From CAUJIW01 sp963205175 (lineage in GTDB: Bacteria; Pseudomonadota; Alphaproteobacteria; Sphingomonadales; Sphingomonadaceae), in the NCBI GenBank assembly GCA_041060555.1, contig JBEUDS010000013.1: a stretch of 64,000 nucleotides of DNA; one strand, 5' to 3'. How positions within the stretch are numbered: the first letter of the stretch is position 1; every line of letters begins with the position of its first letter. This document shows positions 28,899 to 37,024 of this stretch, one piece after another. The notes beneath the pieces were generated by a model. It had not been told where the DNA came from. It worked only from the letters and a program-made list of their open reading frames with translations, and searched no databases. Both the position numbers and the translations under genes were made by a program.

Positions 28899-29253
28899 AG
28901 TGGAGGGGCTTCTGTTGCCCGGCGCCCTCCCTGCCGCGGATTTCGCTTCTGTTGCCCGGTGCGTTCCAAACCGCGCTATGGTTGAAGTAACCGCTCCCGT
29001 TAGGGTTGGTTACGCGGCCAGAGCGAATGCCTCGTTGTCGTTGGCATTTGTCAGGTTTGACCGTTTTTGCGGCGCAGTCAGGCCGGGCGAAAGTCTCGTC
29101 TTTCAACACACGTCGATCCTAGTTCGCCCCCATCAGAACCGCCGCACCCTTGCGGGAAACGGCGGTTGTGGTGGAGGCGCCGGGTACCGCCCCCGGGTCC
29201 GCTGTGCCTATTTCACGACACCATTTATCGCCATAGCCGCGCGAACGCGGCAT
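28899..29253 (-). ncRNA. ssrA: tmRNA, two-piece circularly permuted
   Basis: Rescues stalled ribosomes with SmpB and adds a degradation tag. On the minus strand the acceptor piece comes first and ends in CGCCTCCACCA (CCA at 29169-29171). A spacer of about 37 bases (29132-29168) folding as a hairpin is then excised, and the coding piece starts GGGGGCGAACTAGGATCGAC at 29131. GGGGGCG pairs with CGCCTCC as the tRNA-like acceptor stem. The tag frame at 29010-29045 encodes ANDNEAFALAA then TAA. A CTATAT box at 29259-29264 could be the promoter -10. The 3' end is approximate. This permuted order is characteristic of Alphaproteobacteria. Confidence 0.95.
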
Positions 29254-29307
29254 CCCCAATATAGGGACGGATCGACGGGAATAGAAGGGGAAAGCGTGCG
29301 ACCGGAA

Positions 29308-29628
29308 TCAGACCAGGACTTCGGTGAACTCCATCAGCCCGCCGGAGGCTCCCACCATCGCCTTGCGCCGGGTGGCGAACAGCCGGACATGGCGCACCGG
29401 CACCAGCTGGCCGATCTTGGCGGCGATCACCCGGGCGCGGGTATATTCGAGGTCCGGCACCGTCACCTCGACCTCCATCTCGTCCTCGCCGCGCCGGTTG
29501 GCGGTCAGGCATTCGGGCACATGGTTGTTCAGCGCGAAGAACTCCAGCACCCGCGACAGGGCGCCAGGGTCCTGCTCCGTCACCACCCGGTAGGTGAAAC
29601 CCTCATTGCTCGGCATGACCATTGTCAT
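29308..29628 (-). CDS. ACT-domain protein
   Basis: A 106-residue protein made almost wholly of an ACT-like fold: FTYRVVTEQDPGALSRVLEFFALNN has the conserved beta-alpha pattern with the ligand-loop Asp-Pro-Gly, followed by MEVEVTVPDLEYTRARVIAAKI. Small ACT proteins bind amino acids and regulate enzymes; the arrangement recalls the small subunit of acetolactate synthase (IlvM-like), but no large subunit is adjacent. It diverges from an Lrp/AsnC regulator whose own ligand is an amino acid, supporting an amino-acid-sensing role. Start chosen at ATG 29628; ATGs at 29622 and 29616 are possible. Confidence 0.7.
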   Translation of the reverse strand: MTMVMPSNEGFTYRVVTEQDPGALSRVLEFFALNNHVPECLTANRRGEDEMEVEVTVPDLEYTRARVIAAKIGQLVPVRHVRLFATRRKAMVGASGGLMEFTEVLV

Positions 29629-29757
29629 CAATCCACAGTTCAAGCGAAAATCATGCAGTTTATAGGCGGATGAACGCGGAAAATCTTTGCAAACTTGCGG
29701 AATATGGCTGATATGGCGCATTAATCATCCACTCATAATGTAGATGTTGGAAAGGCC

Positions 29758-30231
29758 ATGCAACACGCGCTCGATCGCCTCGACCGCCGCATCCTCGCCC
29801 TGCTGCAGCAGGACGCCAGCCTGTCGGCGGCCGAGATCGCCGAACGGGTCGGCCTGTCGCAGTCGCCGTGCTGGCGGCGCATCCAGCGCCTGCGCGAGGC
29901 CGGTTTCATCCGCGCCCAGGTGGCGCTGCTCGACCGTCGCAAGCTGGGGCTGAACGCGCAGATCTTCGCCCAGGTGCGGCTGTCGGCGCACGGGCGGGCG
30001 CATCTGGACGAATTCACCGCCGCCATCCGCGAGATTCCCCAGGTGCTGGAATGCTATGTGATGATGGGCGAGACCGATTTTTTCCTGCGCATCGTCGCCG
30101 CCGACATCGAGGCCTATGAGCGCTTCTTCTTCGACACCCTGTCGAAGCTGCCCGGGGTGCAGGAAATCAAGTCGACCATCGCGCTATCGGAGATCAAGCA
30201 CACCACCGCCCTGCCGCTGGAGGAGCGGTAG
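29758..30231 (+). CDS. Lrp/AsnC-family transcriptional regulator
   Basis: A 157-residue regulator with an N-terminal helix-turn-helix (LDRRILALLQQDASLSAAEIAERVGLSQSPCWRRIQRL) and a C-terminal RAM/ACT-like sensor (IPQVLECYVMMGETDFFLRIVAADIEAYERF). The ALSEIKHTTALPL end is typical of feast/famine regulators of this group. It would bind an amino acid and control amino-acid metabolism. It is divergent from the ACT-domain gene across 129 bases, which probably holds its operators; that gene is the most likely target besides itself. Confidence 0.93.
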   Translation: MQHALDRLDRRILALLQQDASLSAAEIAERVGLSQSPCWRRIQRLREAGFIRAQVALLDRRKLGLNAQIFAQVRLSAHGRAHLDEFTAAIREIPQVLECYVMMGETDFFLRIVAADIEAYERFFFDTLSKLPGVQEIKSTIALSEIKHTTALPLEER

Positions 30232-30281
30232 GCGCTGAGGGCGGGGGCGGGGATCGCGCCGCTGTGGCGGCCAAGGGTGAA

Positions 30282-30363
30282 AAGTGGGGTGGATCCGCCG
30301 TCTTTGGTGGCCTCCTGCCAGGCTGATGACACGGCACACCGACCACCCCGGGCGTGGGCAGAC
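30282..30363 (+). repeat. Intergenic direct repeat, copy 1
   Basis: Starts AAGTGGGGTGGATCCGCCGT and ends CCGGGCGTGGGCAGAC. The second copy lies 165 bases away; 79 of 82 positions agree. Confidence 0.9.
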
Positions 30364-30446
30364 TGCCACGATATGTCAGTGTCAGCAGATATTCAACCCC
30401 CGCGGTTGTTGTGCCCGCGGTAGTTATGATTGCGCGCGAGAGCGAT

Positions 30447-30528
30447 AAGTGGGGTGGATCCGCCGTCTTTGTTGGCCTTCTGCCAGGCTCATGACACGGC
30501 ACACCGACCACCCCGGGCGTGGGCAGAC
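30447..30528 (+). repeat. Intergenic direct repeat, copy 2
   Basis: Same orientation as copy 1, with three substitutions (in the TTGTTGGCCTTC and GGCTCATG parts). The flanking sequence CACGATAT after copy 1 resembles GACGATAT after copy 2, so the similarity extends slightly further. Confidence 0.9.
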
Positions 30529-30607
30529 GACGATATTAGGCTGATAGCCGCTCTTTTGCAAGGTTTGCGGCGATCCGGCCGGGATCGTGCCGCCCTCGCG
30601 CAAGAAA

Positions 30608-30632
30608 GCCGGTGACGACGGGCGTCACCGGC
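30608..30632 (-). terminator. Terminator hairpin downstream of the lipoprotein gene
   Basis: Arms GCCGGTGACG and CGTCACCGGC with loop ACGGG, followed on the minus strand by TTTCTTG. Located about 80 bases past the stop at 30713. Confidence 0.7.
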
Positions 30633-30712
30633 TGTGAGGTATGGCAGAACCGGCACGGGCGCCGGATGCCAGGAGTCAACCGGATATCAGGGGCATGAGG
30701 TTGGCTCGGGGA

Positions 30713-31189
30713 CTATTTCACGATTTTCCAGGCGCCGTCCGGCTGGCGGCAGGCAGTGCCGTAGGCGGTTTCCTTCTTGCCGCCGATCTCCACCGTCTGT
30801 GTGAACTCGCGGCAATACTGGTCCTTGTCGTTCTTGTAGGCGGGCTTGGCCTCGGTCCAGCCGGAGTGGCCGGTATCGGGGTTGTACCAGGTGCCGCGCT
30901 CGCCGGAGCGGCGGCGTTCCAGCGTCTCGTACTGGGCGCGCTCGGCCTCCAGCCGGTCGGCCTTGTCGAGGCCCTTGCCGATCTGGTTGCCGATCAGGCC
31001 GCCGATGATGGTGCCCGCGGCCACGGCGATGACGCCGCCCGAGCCGTCGTTATCGATGGCGGAGCCCGCCCAGGCGCCGAGCGCGGCGCCCGCCAGCGTG
31101 CCGACGCCTTCCTTGTTGGCCTCGCAGGCGGCCAGCGACAGGGCGGCGGCGGTCAGCAGGGCCGCGCGGGCGAAGGTCTTGGTGATCAT
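30713..31189 (-). CDS. Glycine-zipper lipoprotein, 17 kDa antigen-like
   Basis: A 158-residue lipoprotein. The signal peptide ends in the lipobox LAAC with the acylated Cys at about residue 22. Next is a glycine zipper (GTLAGAALGAWAGSAI, then VAAGTIIGGLIGNQIGKGLD), as in rickettsial 17-kDa antigen / RT0821-type outer-membrane lipoproteins. The C-terminal domain has two Cys (QYCREFTQ and GTACRQPDG) matching the surface-antigen pattern CREFTQTVEIGGK, and ends with DGAWKIV. It is anchored in the outer membrane; its function is unknown. GGAG seven bases before ATG 31189 supports that start. Located just downstream of the two-component operon. Confidence 0.9.
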   Translation of the reverse strand: MITKTFARAALLTAAALSLAACEANKEGVGTLAGAALGAWAGSAIDNDGSGGVIAVAAGTIIGGLIGNQIGKGLDKADRLEAERAQYETLERRRSGERGTWYNPDTGHSGWTEAKPAYKNDKDQYCREFTQTVEIGGKKETAYGTACRQPDGAWKIVK

Positions 31190-31279
31190 CGTCACACTCC
31201 AGAAGCTCTCAACGTCGAACTTGAGGGTGAAACTAGGGGCGGCTGCCTGAACTGCGGCTGAACAATGGACGCAGGCGGT

Positions 31280-32710
31280 TTATTCCGCCGCCGGCAGAAC
31301 GACGACGACGGCCAGTCCGCCAAGGTCGGCGGAGCGTTCCAGCCACACCTTGCCGCCGACGATCTCGGCGATGTCGCGCACGATCGCCATGCCGATGCCG
31401 GTGCCCGTCGAGGTCTCGTCAAGCCGCACGCCGCGCTCGAACAGCTTGCTCCATTCGCTGGCGGGAATGCCCTGGCCGTCGTCCTCGACGGTGAGGGTCA
31501 GGAACGGCTCGTCGTCCTCGCGCGGGGCGAGCCGCACGCTCACCCGCACCCGCTGGCCGCCATATTTGCAGGCGTTGTCGAGCAGGTTGCCGAGCATTTC
31601 CTCCAGATCCTGGCGTTCACCGCGAAACGCCAGCTCCGGGTCGCCCACCAGCTCGATGTGCACGCCCTTGTCGACGTAGATGCGCTCCAGTGCCCGCTTC
31701 AGACTTTCCAGCGAACGCCACACCGGCGTGCGGGCGCCAATCGCCGCCCGCCGGCCGAGCGCGCGGGCGCGGGCCAGATGGTGGTCGACATGGCGCTTCA
31801 TCAGCGCCACCTGGGCCAGCACGGCCTGGCCCAGCGGGGTGTCGTCGCCGCGCGCCTCGTTCAGCAGCACGCTCATCGGGGTTTTCAGCGCGTGGGCCAG
31901 ATTGCCGGCATGGGTGCGGGCCTGCTCCGACTGGACCTCGGTGTGGGCCAGCAGCGCGTTCATCTCGTGCACCAGCGGGCGGATTTCCGGGGGAAACGAG
32001 GGCTCGTCGATGCGGCTGGCCTCGCCGGAGCGGATCTCGGTCAGCGCCCGCTGTACCCGGCGCAGCGGCCACAGCCCGTAGGTCGCCAGCAGGGCGGCAA
32101 GGATCAGCAGCCCGGAGGCGAGGATCACCAGTGACCACACCAGCACCCGGCGATAGGCGTGAATCTGCGCCTGCAACTCGTCCACCCGCACCGCGACGGC
32201 GAAGCGGAAGATGCGCGGCGAGCCCGGCAGCACCGCGTCGCGCTCGGCGATGCGCAACGTCTCGTCGCTGTAGACGGCGACGGTGCGGTAGGTGCCGTCG
32301 AAATTGACCTTGTCGGGCGCGTAGGGCAGCGCCCGGTCCCACAGCGAGCGCGAGCGGAACGGCGTGATCCCCTTGCCGGAGACCTGCCAGTAGAGGCCGG
32401 AATAGGGCTCGAAGAAGCGCTGGTCGCCCAGCGGCCGGGTGAAGCGCACCTCGCCGGCGGGGTCGATCTCGGCCGAGGCGATCATCGAGCGGACATACTG
32501 GCTCAGCTGGTCGTCGAAGTTGCGGGTCAGGGTGTCGGCGAGCACGCGGTCGAGCGCCAGGCCACCGCCCAGCAGCAGCGGCAGGAAGGTGGCGGCGGCA
32601 AGCGCCAGCATGCGCCGCGACAGCGAGCCGCGTCGCAGGACCCACAGCCGCTCGCCCAGCCGGGGCAGGCCGGCGAGCCTAGGCGGGTGTGTCTTCGAGG
32701 CAGTATCCAA
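31280..32710 (-). CDS. Sensor histidine kinase, PhoQ-like
   Basis: A 476-residue membrane sensor kinase. Membrane segments at about 34-52 and 188-212 flank a periplasmic sensor of about 135 residues; a HAMP-like linker follows. The H-box HAGNLAHALKTPMSVL has the phospho-accepting His273, and the ATPase domain has NLLDNACKYGG (N-box), EDDGQGIP (G1) and GTGIGMAIVRDI (G2). The first codon at 32710 is TTG and overlaps the response regulator by 32 bases; a later start such as the GTG at 32641 is possible. With its regulator and the PepSY gene it forms a three-gene unit resembling PhoPQ-type systems that sense cations or envelope stress. Confidence 0.92.
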   Translation of the reverse strand: MDTASKTHPPRLAGLPRLGERLWVLRRGSLSRRMLALAAATFLPLLLGGGLALDRVLADTLTRNFDDQLSQYVRSMIASAEIDPAGEVRFTRPLGDQRFFEPYSGLYWQVSGKGITPFRSRSLWDRALPYAPDKVNFDGTYRTVAVYSDETLRIAERDAVLPGSPRIFRFAVAVRVDELQAQIHAYRRVLVWSLVILASGLLILAALLATYGLWPLRRVQRALTEIRSGEASRIDEPSFPPEIRPLVHEMNALLAHTEVQSEQARTHAGNLAHALKTPMSVLLNEARGDDTPLGQAVLAQVALMKRHVDHHLARARALGRRAAIGARTPVWRSLESLKRALERIYVDKGVHIELVGDPELAFRGERQDLEEMLGNLLDNACKYGGQRVRVSVRLAPREDDEPFLTLTVEDDGQGIPASEWSKLFERGVRLDETSTGTGIGMAIVRDIAEIVGGKVWLERSADLGGLAVVVVLPAAE

Positions 32711-33344
32711 GGCCGCGCACCGTTCTGATGAGGTCGACGCCGAGCTTCTTGCGGATGCGGGTGACGAACACCTCGATGGTGTTGGAGTCCCGGTCGAAAT
32801 CCTGATCGTAGATGTGCTCGGTCAGTTCCGTGCGGGAAATCACCTTGCCCTTGTGGTGCATGAGATAGGCCAGCAGCTTGTATTCCTGGGCGGTCAGCCG
32901 CACCGCCTCGCCATTGACGGTGACGCGGCTTGAGCGGGTGTCGAGCACCACCGGACCGGCCTCGATCTCGGAGGAGGCGAGCCCGCTGGTGCGGCGGATC
33001 AGTGCGCGTACCCGCGCCAGCAGTTCCTCCATCTGGAACGGCTTGGCGAGATAGTCGTCGGCGCCGGCGTCCAGCCCCGCCACCTTGTCGGACCAGGAAT
33101 CCCGCGCCGTCAGTACCAGTACCGGCATGGCGCGGCCGTCGCGCCGCCAGCGTTCGAGCACGGTGATGCCGTCGATCTTCGGCAGGCCGAGATCGAGGAT
33201 GACGGCGTCGTAGGTCTCGGTGGCGCCGAGGAAGTGGCCGTCCTCGCCGTCACCGGCGGCGTCCACCGCGTAGCCGACACCTTCCAGCGCCGTTTTCAGC
33301 TGGCGTTGCAGTGCCGGTTCGTCCTCGACCAGGAGCAGTCTCAT
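32679..33344 (-). CDS. OmpR/PhoP-family response regulator
   Basis: A 221-residue DNA-binding response regulator. The receiver domain has VEDEP, the phospho-acceptor Asp51 in VILDLGLPKIDG, LTARD and KPF. The C-terminal winged helix has LTAQEYKLLAYLMHHKGKVISR and the recognition region DSNTIEVFVTRIRKKLG, typical of the OmpR class. Partner of the overlapping histidine kinase gene. The upstream PepSY gene ends 22 bases before its start, so all three are probably cotranscribed. Confidence 0.95.
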   Translation of the reverse strand: MRLLLVEDEPALQRQLKTALEGVGYAVDAAGDGEDGHFLGATETYDAVILDLGLPKIDGITVLERWRRDGRAMPVLVLTARDSWSDKVAGLDAGADDYLAKPFQMEELLARVRALIRRTSGLASSEIEAGPVVLDTRSSRVTVNGEAVRLTAQEYKLLAYLMHHKGKVISRTELTEHIYDQDFDRDSNTIEVFVTRIRKKLGVDLIRTVRGLGYCLEDTPA

Positions 33345-33366
33345 GCCGGTATCTTCCCCTCAGTGA

Positions 33367-33765
33367 TCAGTCGCCGCGCACCGCCAGTATCTGGCCGGTC
33401 TGGGCGTTGACATCGACGCGGACCACGGCGCCGCTGGGCCGCCGGTAGGTCAGGCGATAGACATACAACCCCTGCCGCGCCCCGCCATCATCCATTTCCA
33501 CGCCCAGAAACTCGCCACCGACCCGGCGGGCGACGATGGCGCGGATCTGGGCCAGCGACAGGATCTGGCCGGCATTGACGGCGCGATAGGCCTCGTCCTG
33601 CTCATCGTCGACGCGCCGGCCAGCGGCACGCGGCGGCGGTGGTCGGTCGGGCCGTGCCTGTCGTTCCTGACGTGAGTCGTCCCGCCAGGCCTGGGCCGGC
33701 GATGCCAGCATCAGGCCAAGCAGGGCGGCGCCCAGCAGCCGCGAAAAAGTCTGACGCATGTTCAT
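33367..33765 (-). CDS. Exported PepSY-domain protein
   Basis: A 132-residue protein with a signal peptide (LLGAALLGLMLASPAQAW), an Arg/Pro/Asp-rich charged linker, and a C-terminal PepSY domain (LSLAQIRAIVARRVGGEFLGVEM, then YVYRLTYRRPSGAVVRVDVNAQTGQIL). Small periplasmic PepSY proteins commonly precede PhoPQ-like operons and are thought to inhibit peptidases or tune the sensor; the exact job is not established. It is first in the PepSY/response regulator/kinase unit. The third codon, also Met, may be the true start. Confidence 0.88.
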   Translation of the reverse strand: MNMRQTFSRLLGAALLGLMLASPAQAWRDDSRQERQARPDRPPPPRAAGRRVDDEQDEAYRAVNAGQILSLAQIRAIVARRVGGEFLGVEMDDGGARQGLYVYRLTYRRPSGAVVRVDVNAQTGQILAVRGD

Positions 33766-33860
33766 GGATGCGCTATCTACCTCTGCCCCCGTGAACCCGC
33801 CATGAACATGCCGTTCATGGTCCGGCGGCGTGTTCTAGCAGTTGTATCGGCCAAGAAACA

Positions 33861-35657
33861 ATGTCTGCTCCCATCCTTTCCCTTGAGCGCATCGGCGTCC
33901 ATCGCGGCGAGGGCTGGCTGTTCCGCCAGCTCGACGTCCATATCGGAGACCGCGACCGGCTGGCACTGGTGGGCCGCAACGGCGCCGGCAAATCGACCCT
34001 GCTCAACGTGCTGGCCGGCCGGCTGGAGCTGGACGAGGGCCGGCGGGTGCTGCGGCCGCGCCTGCGGGTGGTGCTGCTGGAGCAGGAGCCGGCGGTGGAT
34101 CGTTTCGCCACCCTGCGCGACTTCGCCATGGATGCCGGCGACCAGCCGCAGCCGCCCGAGCCGCACGCGGTGGCCAAGCTCGCCGATGCGCTGGGCGTCG
34201 ATCTCGACCGGCCCGCCTCCACGGCTTCCGGCGGTGAGCGGCGGCGGGCGGCGATCGCCCGCGCGCTGGCGCTGGAGCCAGACCTGCTGCTGATGGACGA
34301 GCCAACCAACCATCTCGACGTCGCCGCCATCGAATGGCTGGAGGGTTATCTGCGCAGCTTCGCCGGTGCTTTCGTGGTCGTCAGCCACGACCGCATGTTC
34401 CTCTCCCGGCTGACCCGGGCCACCTTGTGGCTGGATCGCGGTCAGGTGCGGCGCGCCGAGGTCGGCTTCGGCGGCTTCGAGGCGTGGAGCGAGAAGGTCG
34501 CCGAGGAGGAGCAGCGCAACGCGGAGCGGCTGGATGCCAAGCTGCGGCTGGAACAGCACTGGCTGGCCCGCGGCGTCACTGCCCGGCGCCGGCGCAACCA
34601 GGGCCGCCTGCGCAAGCTGATGGAGATGCGCGAGGTCCGCCGGCGGATGACCGGGCCGCAGGGTGTCGCCGCCCTCGCGCTGGCCGAATCCGAGCAGAAG
34701 TCGAAGGTGGTCATCGAGGCCGAGGGCGTCGGTCAGGCCTTTGGCGGCAAGACCATCTTGAAGAACTTCAACATCAAGGTGCAGGCCGGCGACCGCATCG
34801 GCGTCATCGGCCCCAACGGCGTCGGCAAGACCACCCTGCTCAAGCTGCTCACCGGCGAGCTGGCCCCCGACGAGGGGCGCATCCGCGTCGCCCGCACCCT
34901 CGACCGGGTGATGGTGGACCAGGCGCGGGCGTTCCTGACGCCGGGCAAGAGCGTGCGCGACGTGCTGGCCGACGGTGGCGACTGGGTGACGGTGGGCACC
35001 GAGAAGAAGCATGTGGCGGGCTACCTCAAGGAGTTCCTGTTCGACCCCGGCATGCTGGAGGCCAAGATCGAGACGCTGTCCGGCGGCGAGCGCTCGCGGC
35101 TGCTGCTGGCGCGCGAGTTCGCCAAACCGTCCAACCTGCTGGTGCTCGACGAGCCGACCAACGATCTCGACCTCGAAACGCTCGACCTGCTGCAGGAAGT
35201 GATCGCCGAATATGACGGCACGGTGCTGATCGTCAGCCACGACCGCGACTTCCTCGACCGCACCGTCACCATGGTCATCGCGCTCGATGGCTCCGGCAAG
35301 GCCGACGTGGTGGTGGGCGGCTATTCCGACTGGGAGGCCAAGCGCCTGCCACCCCCGACGGCCAGACCCGCCGCTGCCGCCCGCGCCGAGGCCGCCGCGC
35401 CCGCCCCGGCCAAGGCCGCCACCAAACTGTCCTACAAGGACCAGCGGGAACTCGACGGCCTGCCGGCGGAGATCGAGGCGCTGACCGACCGCATCTGCCA
35501 GCTGGAGGTCAAGCTCGCCGACCCCGACCTGTACACCAAGAAACCGGACCTGTTCGCCCGCACCAGCGCCGAGCTGGAGGCCGCGCGCGTTACCCTGGCG
35601 GCGCGCGAGGAACGCTGGCTCGAACTGGCGGAAAAGGCTGAAGCCCTTGCCGGCTGA
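33861..35657 (+). CDS. ABC-F ATPase, Uup-like
   Basis: A 598-residue soluble protein with two ATP-binding cassettes. Cassette 1: VGRNGAGKST (Walker A), SGGERRRAAIARAL (signature), LLMDEPTNHLD (Walker B). Cassette 2: IGPNGVGKTTLL, LSGGERSRLLLAREF, LVLDEPTNDLDL. The inter-cassette linker is Arg/Glu rich (VTARRRRNQGRLRKLMEMREVRR) and the C-terminus, after an Ala/Pro linker, is a predicted coiled coil (KDQRELDGLPAEIEALTDRI), as in Uup. ABC-F proteins act on the ribosome or on DNA; no membrane segments. Its last codons and stop are repeated three times at 31-base spacing. Confidence 0.94.
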   Translation: MSAPILSLERIGVHRGEGWLFRQLDVHIGDRDRLALVGRNGAGKSTLLNVLAGRLELDEGRRVLRPRLRVVLLEQEPAVDRFATLRDFAMDAGDQPQPPEPHAVAKLADALGVDLDRPASTASGGERRRAAIARALALEPDLLLMDEPTNHLDVAAIEWLEGYLRSFAGAFVVVSHDRMFLSRLTRATLWLDRGQVRRAEVGFGGFEAWSEKVAEEEQRNAERLDAKLRLEQHWLARGVTARRRRNQGRLRKLMEMREVRRRMTGPQGVAALALAESEQKSKVVIEAEGVGQAFGGKTILKNFNIKVQAGDRIGVIGPNGVGKTTLLKLLTGELAPDEGRIRVARTLDRVMVDQARAFLTPGKSVRDVLADGGDWVTVGTEKKHVAGYLKEFLFDPGMLEAKIETLSGGERSRLLLAREFAKPSNLLVLDEPTNDLDLETLDLLQEVIAEYDGTVLIVSHDRDFLDRTVTMVIALDGSGKADVVVGGYSDWEAKRLPPPTARPAAAARAEAAAPAPAKAATKLSYKDQRELDGLPAEIEALTDRICQLEVKLADPDLYTKKPDLFARTSAELEAARVTLAAREERWLELAEKAEALAG

Positions 35658-35790
35658 GCCGACGGAATCAGAAGCCCTTGCCGGCTGAGCCGGCGGAATC
35701 AGAAGCCCTTGCCGGCTGAGCCGGCGGATCACCTGCCGGCTGGGCTGGTGGAGTCGCCTGCCGGCGGGGCTGGCGGGCGCACACTTCCCA
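35640..35790 (+). repeat. 31-bp tandem repeat duplicating the 3' end of the ABC-F gene
   Basis: Three near-identical copies begin at 35640, 35671 and 35702 with GAAGCCCTTGCCGGCTGAGC. The first holds the last codons and the TGA stop (35655-35657); the others repeat the TGA at 35686 and 35717, so the three lie in three different frames. The stop is centred in the palindrome CCGGCTGAGCCGG in copies 2 and 3. Two decayed copies (TGCCGGCTGGGC, TGCCGGCGGGGC) follow to about 35790. Confidence 0.92.
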
Positions 35791-35917
35791 GCCCTTGAGA
35801 TGCCAGGATTTTCGCTGGTTGGATAATGTCTTTAGTCGCATTGTCATATAAGCCGGCGCACATATGATCCGTGATTCATGTTTGGCCGTCTGGCCAATGT
35901 TGAGGGGTCGCGTCACC

Positions 35918-36991
35918 ATGTCCGTTACTGAGTCCATGCCCGCCGATCAGGCCCAGTCCACCGATCCCGAGCAGATCGCCCGGCTGGCGGTCGCTGTCGG
36001 TCAGGCGGTGCAGGAAGGCACCGAGGCCATTCGCGGCATCACCAGCCGCACCAAGATGCTGGCGCTCAACGCGCTGATCGAGGCGGCCCGCGCCGGGGAC
36101 GCCGGGCGCGGCTTTTCCATCGTCGCCAACGAGGTGAAGGGCATCTCCGGCGAGATCGAGGAGGTGGCGCAGAATCTCGAGTCCGAGCTGGTCGGCAAGG
36201 CCCGCCTGCTGGAACAGGTGGGCGCGCGCCTCACCGAGGCGGTGCGCGGCCAGCGGCTGGCCGATCTGGCGCTCAACGCCATCGAGATCATCGACCGCAA
36301 TCTTTACGAGCGCACCTGCGACGTGCGCTGGTGGGCGACCGACAGCGCGGTGGTGGCCGCCGCCGCCGAGCGCAGCGATGCCGCCTGCCGTCACGCCAGC
36401 CAGCGGCTGGGGGTCATTCTCGACGCCTACACCGTCTACCTCGACCTGTGGATCGCCGACGCCGCCGGCACGGTGATCGCCAACGGCCGGCCGGACCGCT
36501 ACCGGGTGGCCGGCCACAGCGTCGCCGGCGAGGCGTGGTTCCGCGACGCGCTGGGCTCGGCCAGCGGCGACGACTATGCGGTCGCCGACATCACGGCCTG
36601 CCGGGCGCTCGACAACAGCCTGGTCGCCACCTATGCCGCCGCCATCCGCGAGGGCGGCGAGCGGCATGGCCGGGTGCTCGGCGTGCTCGGCATCCATTTC
36701 GACTGGCAGCCGCAGGCGATGGCGGTGGTCAACGGTGTGCGGCTGTCCGCCGAGGAGCGCCGGCGCTCGCGGGTGCTGCTGCTGGACAGCCAGCACAAGG
36801 TGATCGCGGCCTCCGACAATGTCGGCGTGCTGGCCAGCCATTTCGCCCTGGCGACCCAGCGCGGTGACATCGGCCACTACGAGACCAGCGACGGCGCGGT
36901 GGTGGGCTATGCCCGCACGCCGGGCTACGAGACCTATCGCGGCCTCGGCTGGTATGGCTGCGTCGTCCAGCGGCGCGCCGAGGACGCCTGA
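35918..36991 (+). CDS. Soluble MCP-like protein with C-terminal Cache-like domain
   Basis: A 357-residue protein. Residues about 16-85 are a short methyl-accepting chemotaxis signalling tip with the hallmark TSRTKMLALNALIEAARAGD and GFSIVANEVK, followed by a helical linker. Residues about 115-350 resemble a Cache sensor (VYLDLWIADAAGTVIANGRP, GEAWFRDAL, VLGVLGIHFDWQ). There are no membrane segments, and the order is the reverse of classical receptors, where the sensor is N-terminal. The signalling hairpin is also much shorter than usual. It may be a cytoplasmic receptor. The start is chosen at 35918 with GAGGGG upstream. No other chemotaxis genes are in the window. Confidence 0.85.
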   Translation: MSVTESMPADQAQSTDPEQIARLAVAVGQAVQEGTEAIRGITSRTKMLALNALIEAARAGDAGRGFSIVANEVKGISGEIEEVAQNLESELVGKARLLEQVGARLTEAVRGQRLADLALNAIEIIDRNLYERTCDVRWWATDSAVVAAAAERSDAACRHASQRLGVILDAYTVYLDLWIADAAGTVIANGRPDRYRVAGHSVAGEAWFRDALGSASGDDYAVADITACRALDNSLVATYAAAIREGGERHGRVLGVLGIHFDWQPQAMAVVNGVRLSAEERRRSRVLLLDSQHKVIAASDNVGVLASHFALATQRGDIGHYETSDGAVVGYARTPGYETYRGLGWYGCVVQRRAEDA

Positions 36992-37024
36992 GGTCGGGAA
37001 AGCCGGCGCGGCGCGCGCCTGGCG

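Larger units (their letters stand above)
30232..30712. other. Gene-free stretch containing an 82-bp direct repeat pair
   Basis: No gene is recognised between the Lrp gene and the lipoprotein gene. It holds two 82-base copies of a sequence, a short GC palindromic stretch (CCGCGGTTGTTGTGCCCGCGG) between them, and the terminator of the minus-strand lipoprotein gene. Open frames across the repeats are artefacts. Confidence 0.7.

Noticed and set aside
30194..30511. 105-codon minus-strand frame across the intergenic repeats
   Set aside because: It simply translates the two repeat copies and a biased region; no family resemblance or ribosome binding site.
33777..35732. 651-codon minus-strand open frame
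   Set aside because: Antisense to the ABC-F ATPase gene.
35640..35790. CRISPR-like array from regularly spaced repeats
   Set aside because: The repeats are contiguous with no spacers, and no cas genes are present.
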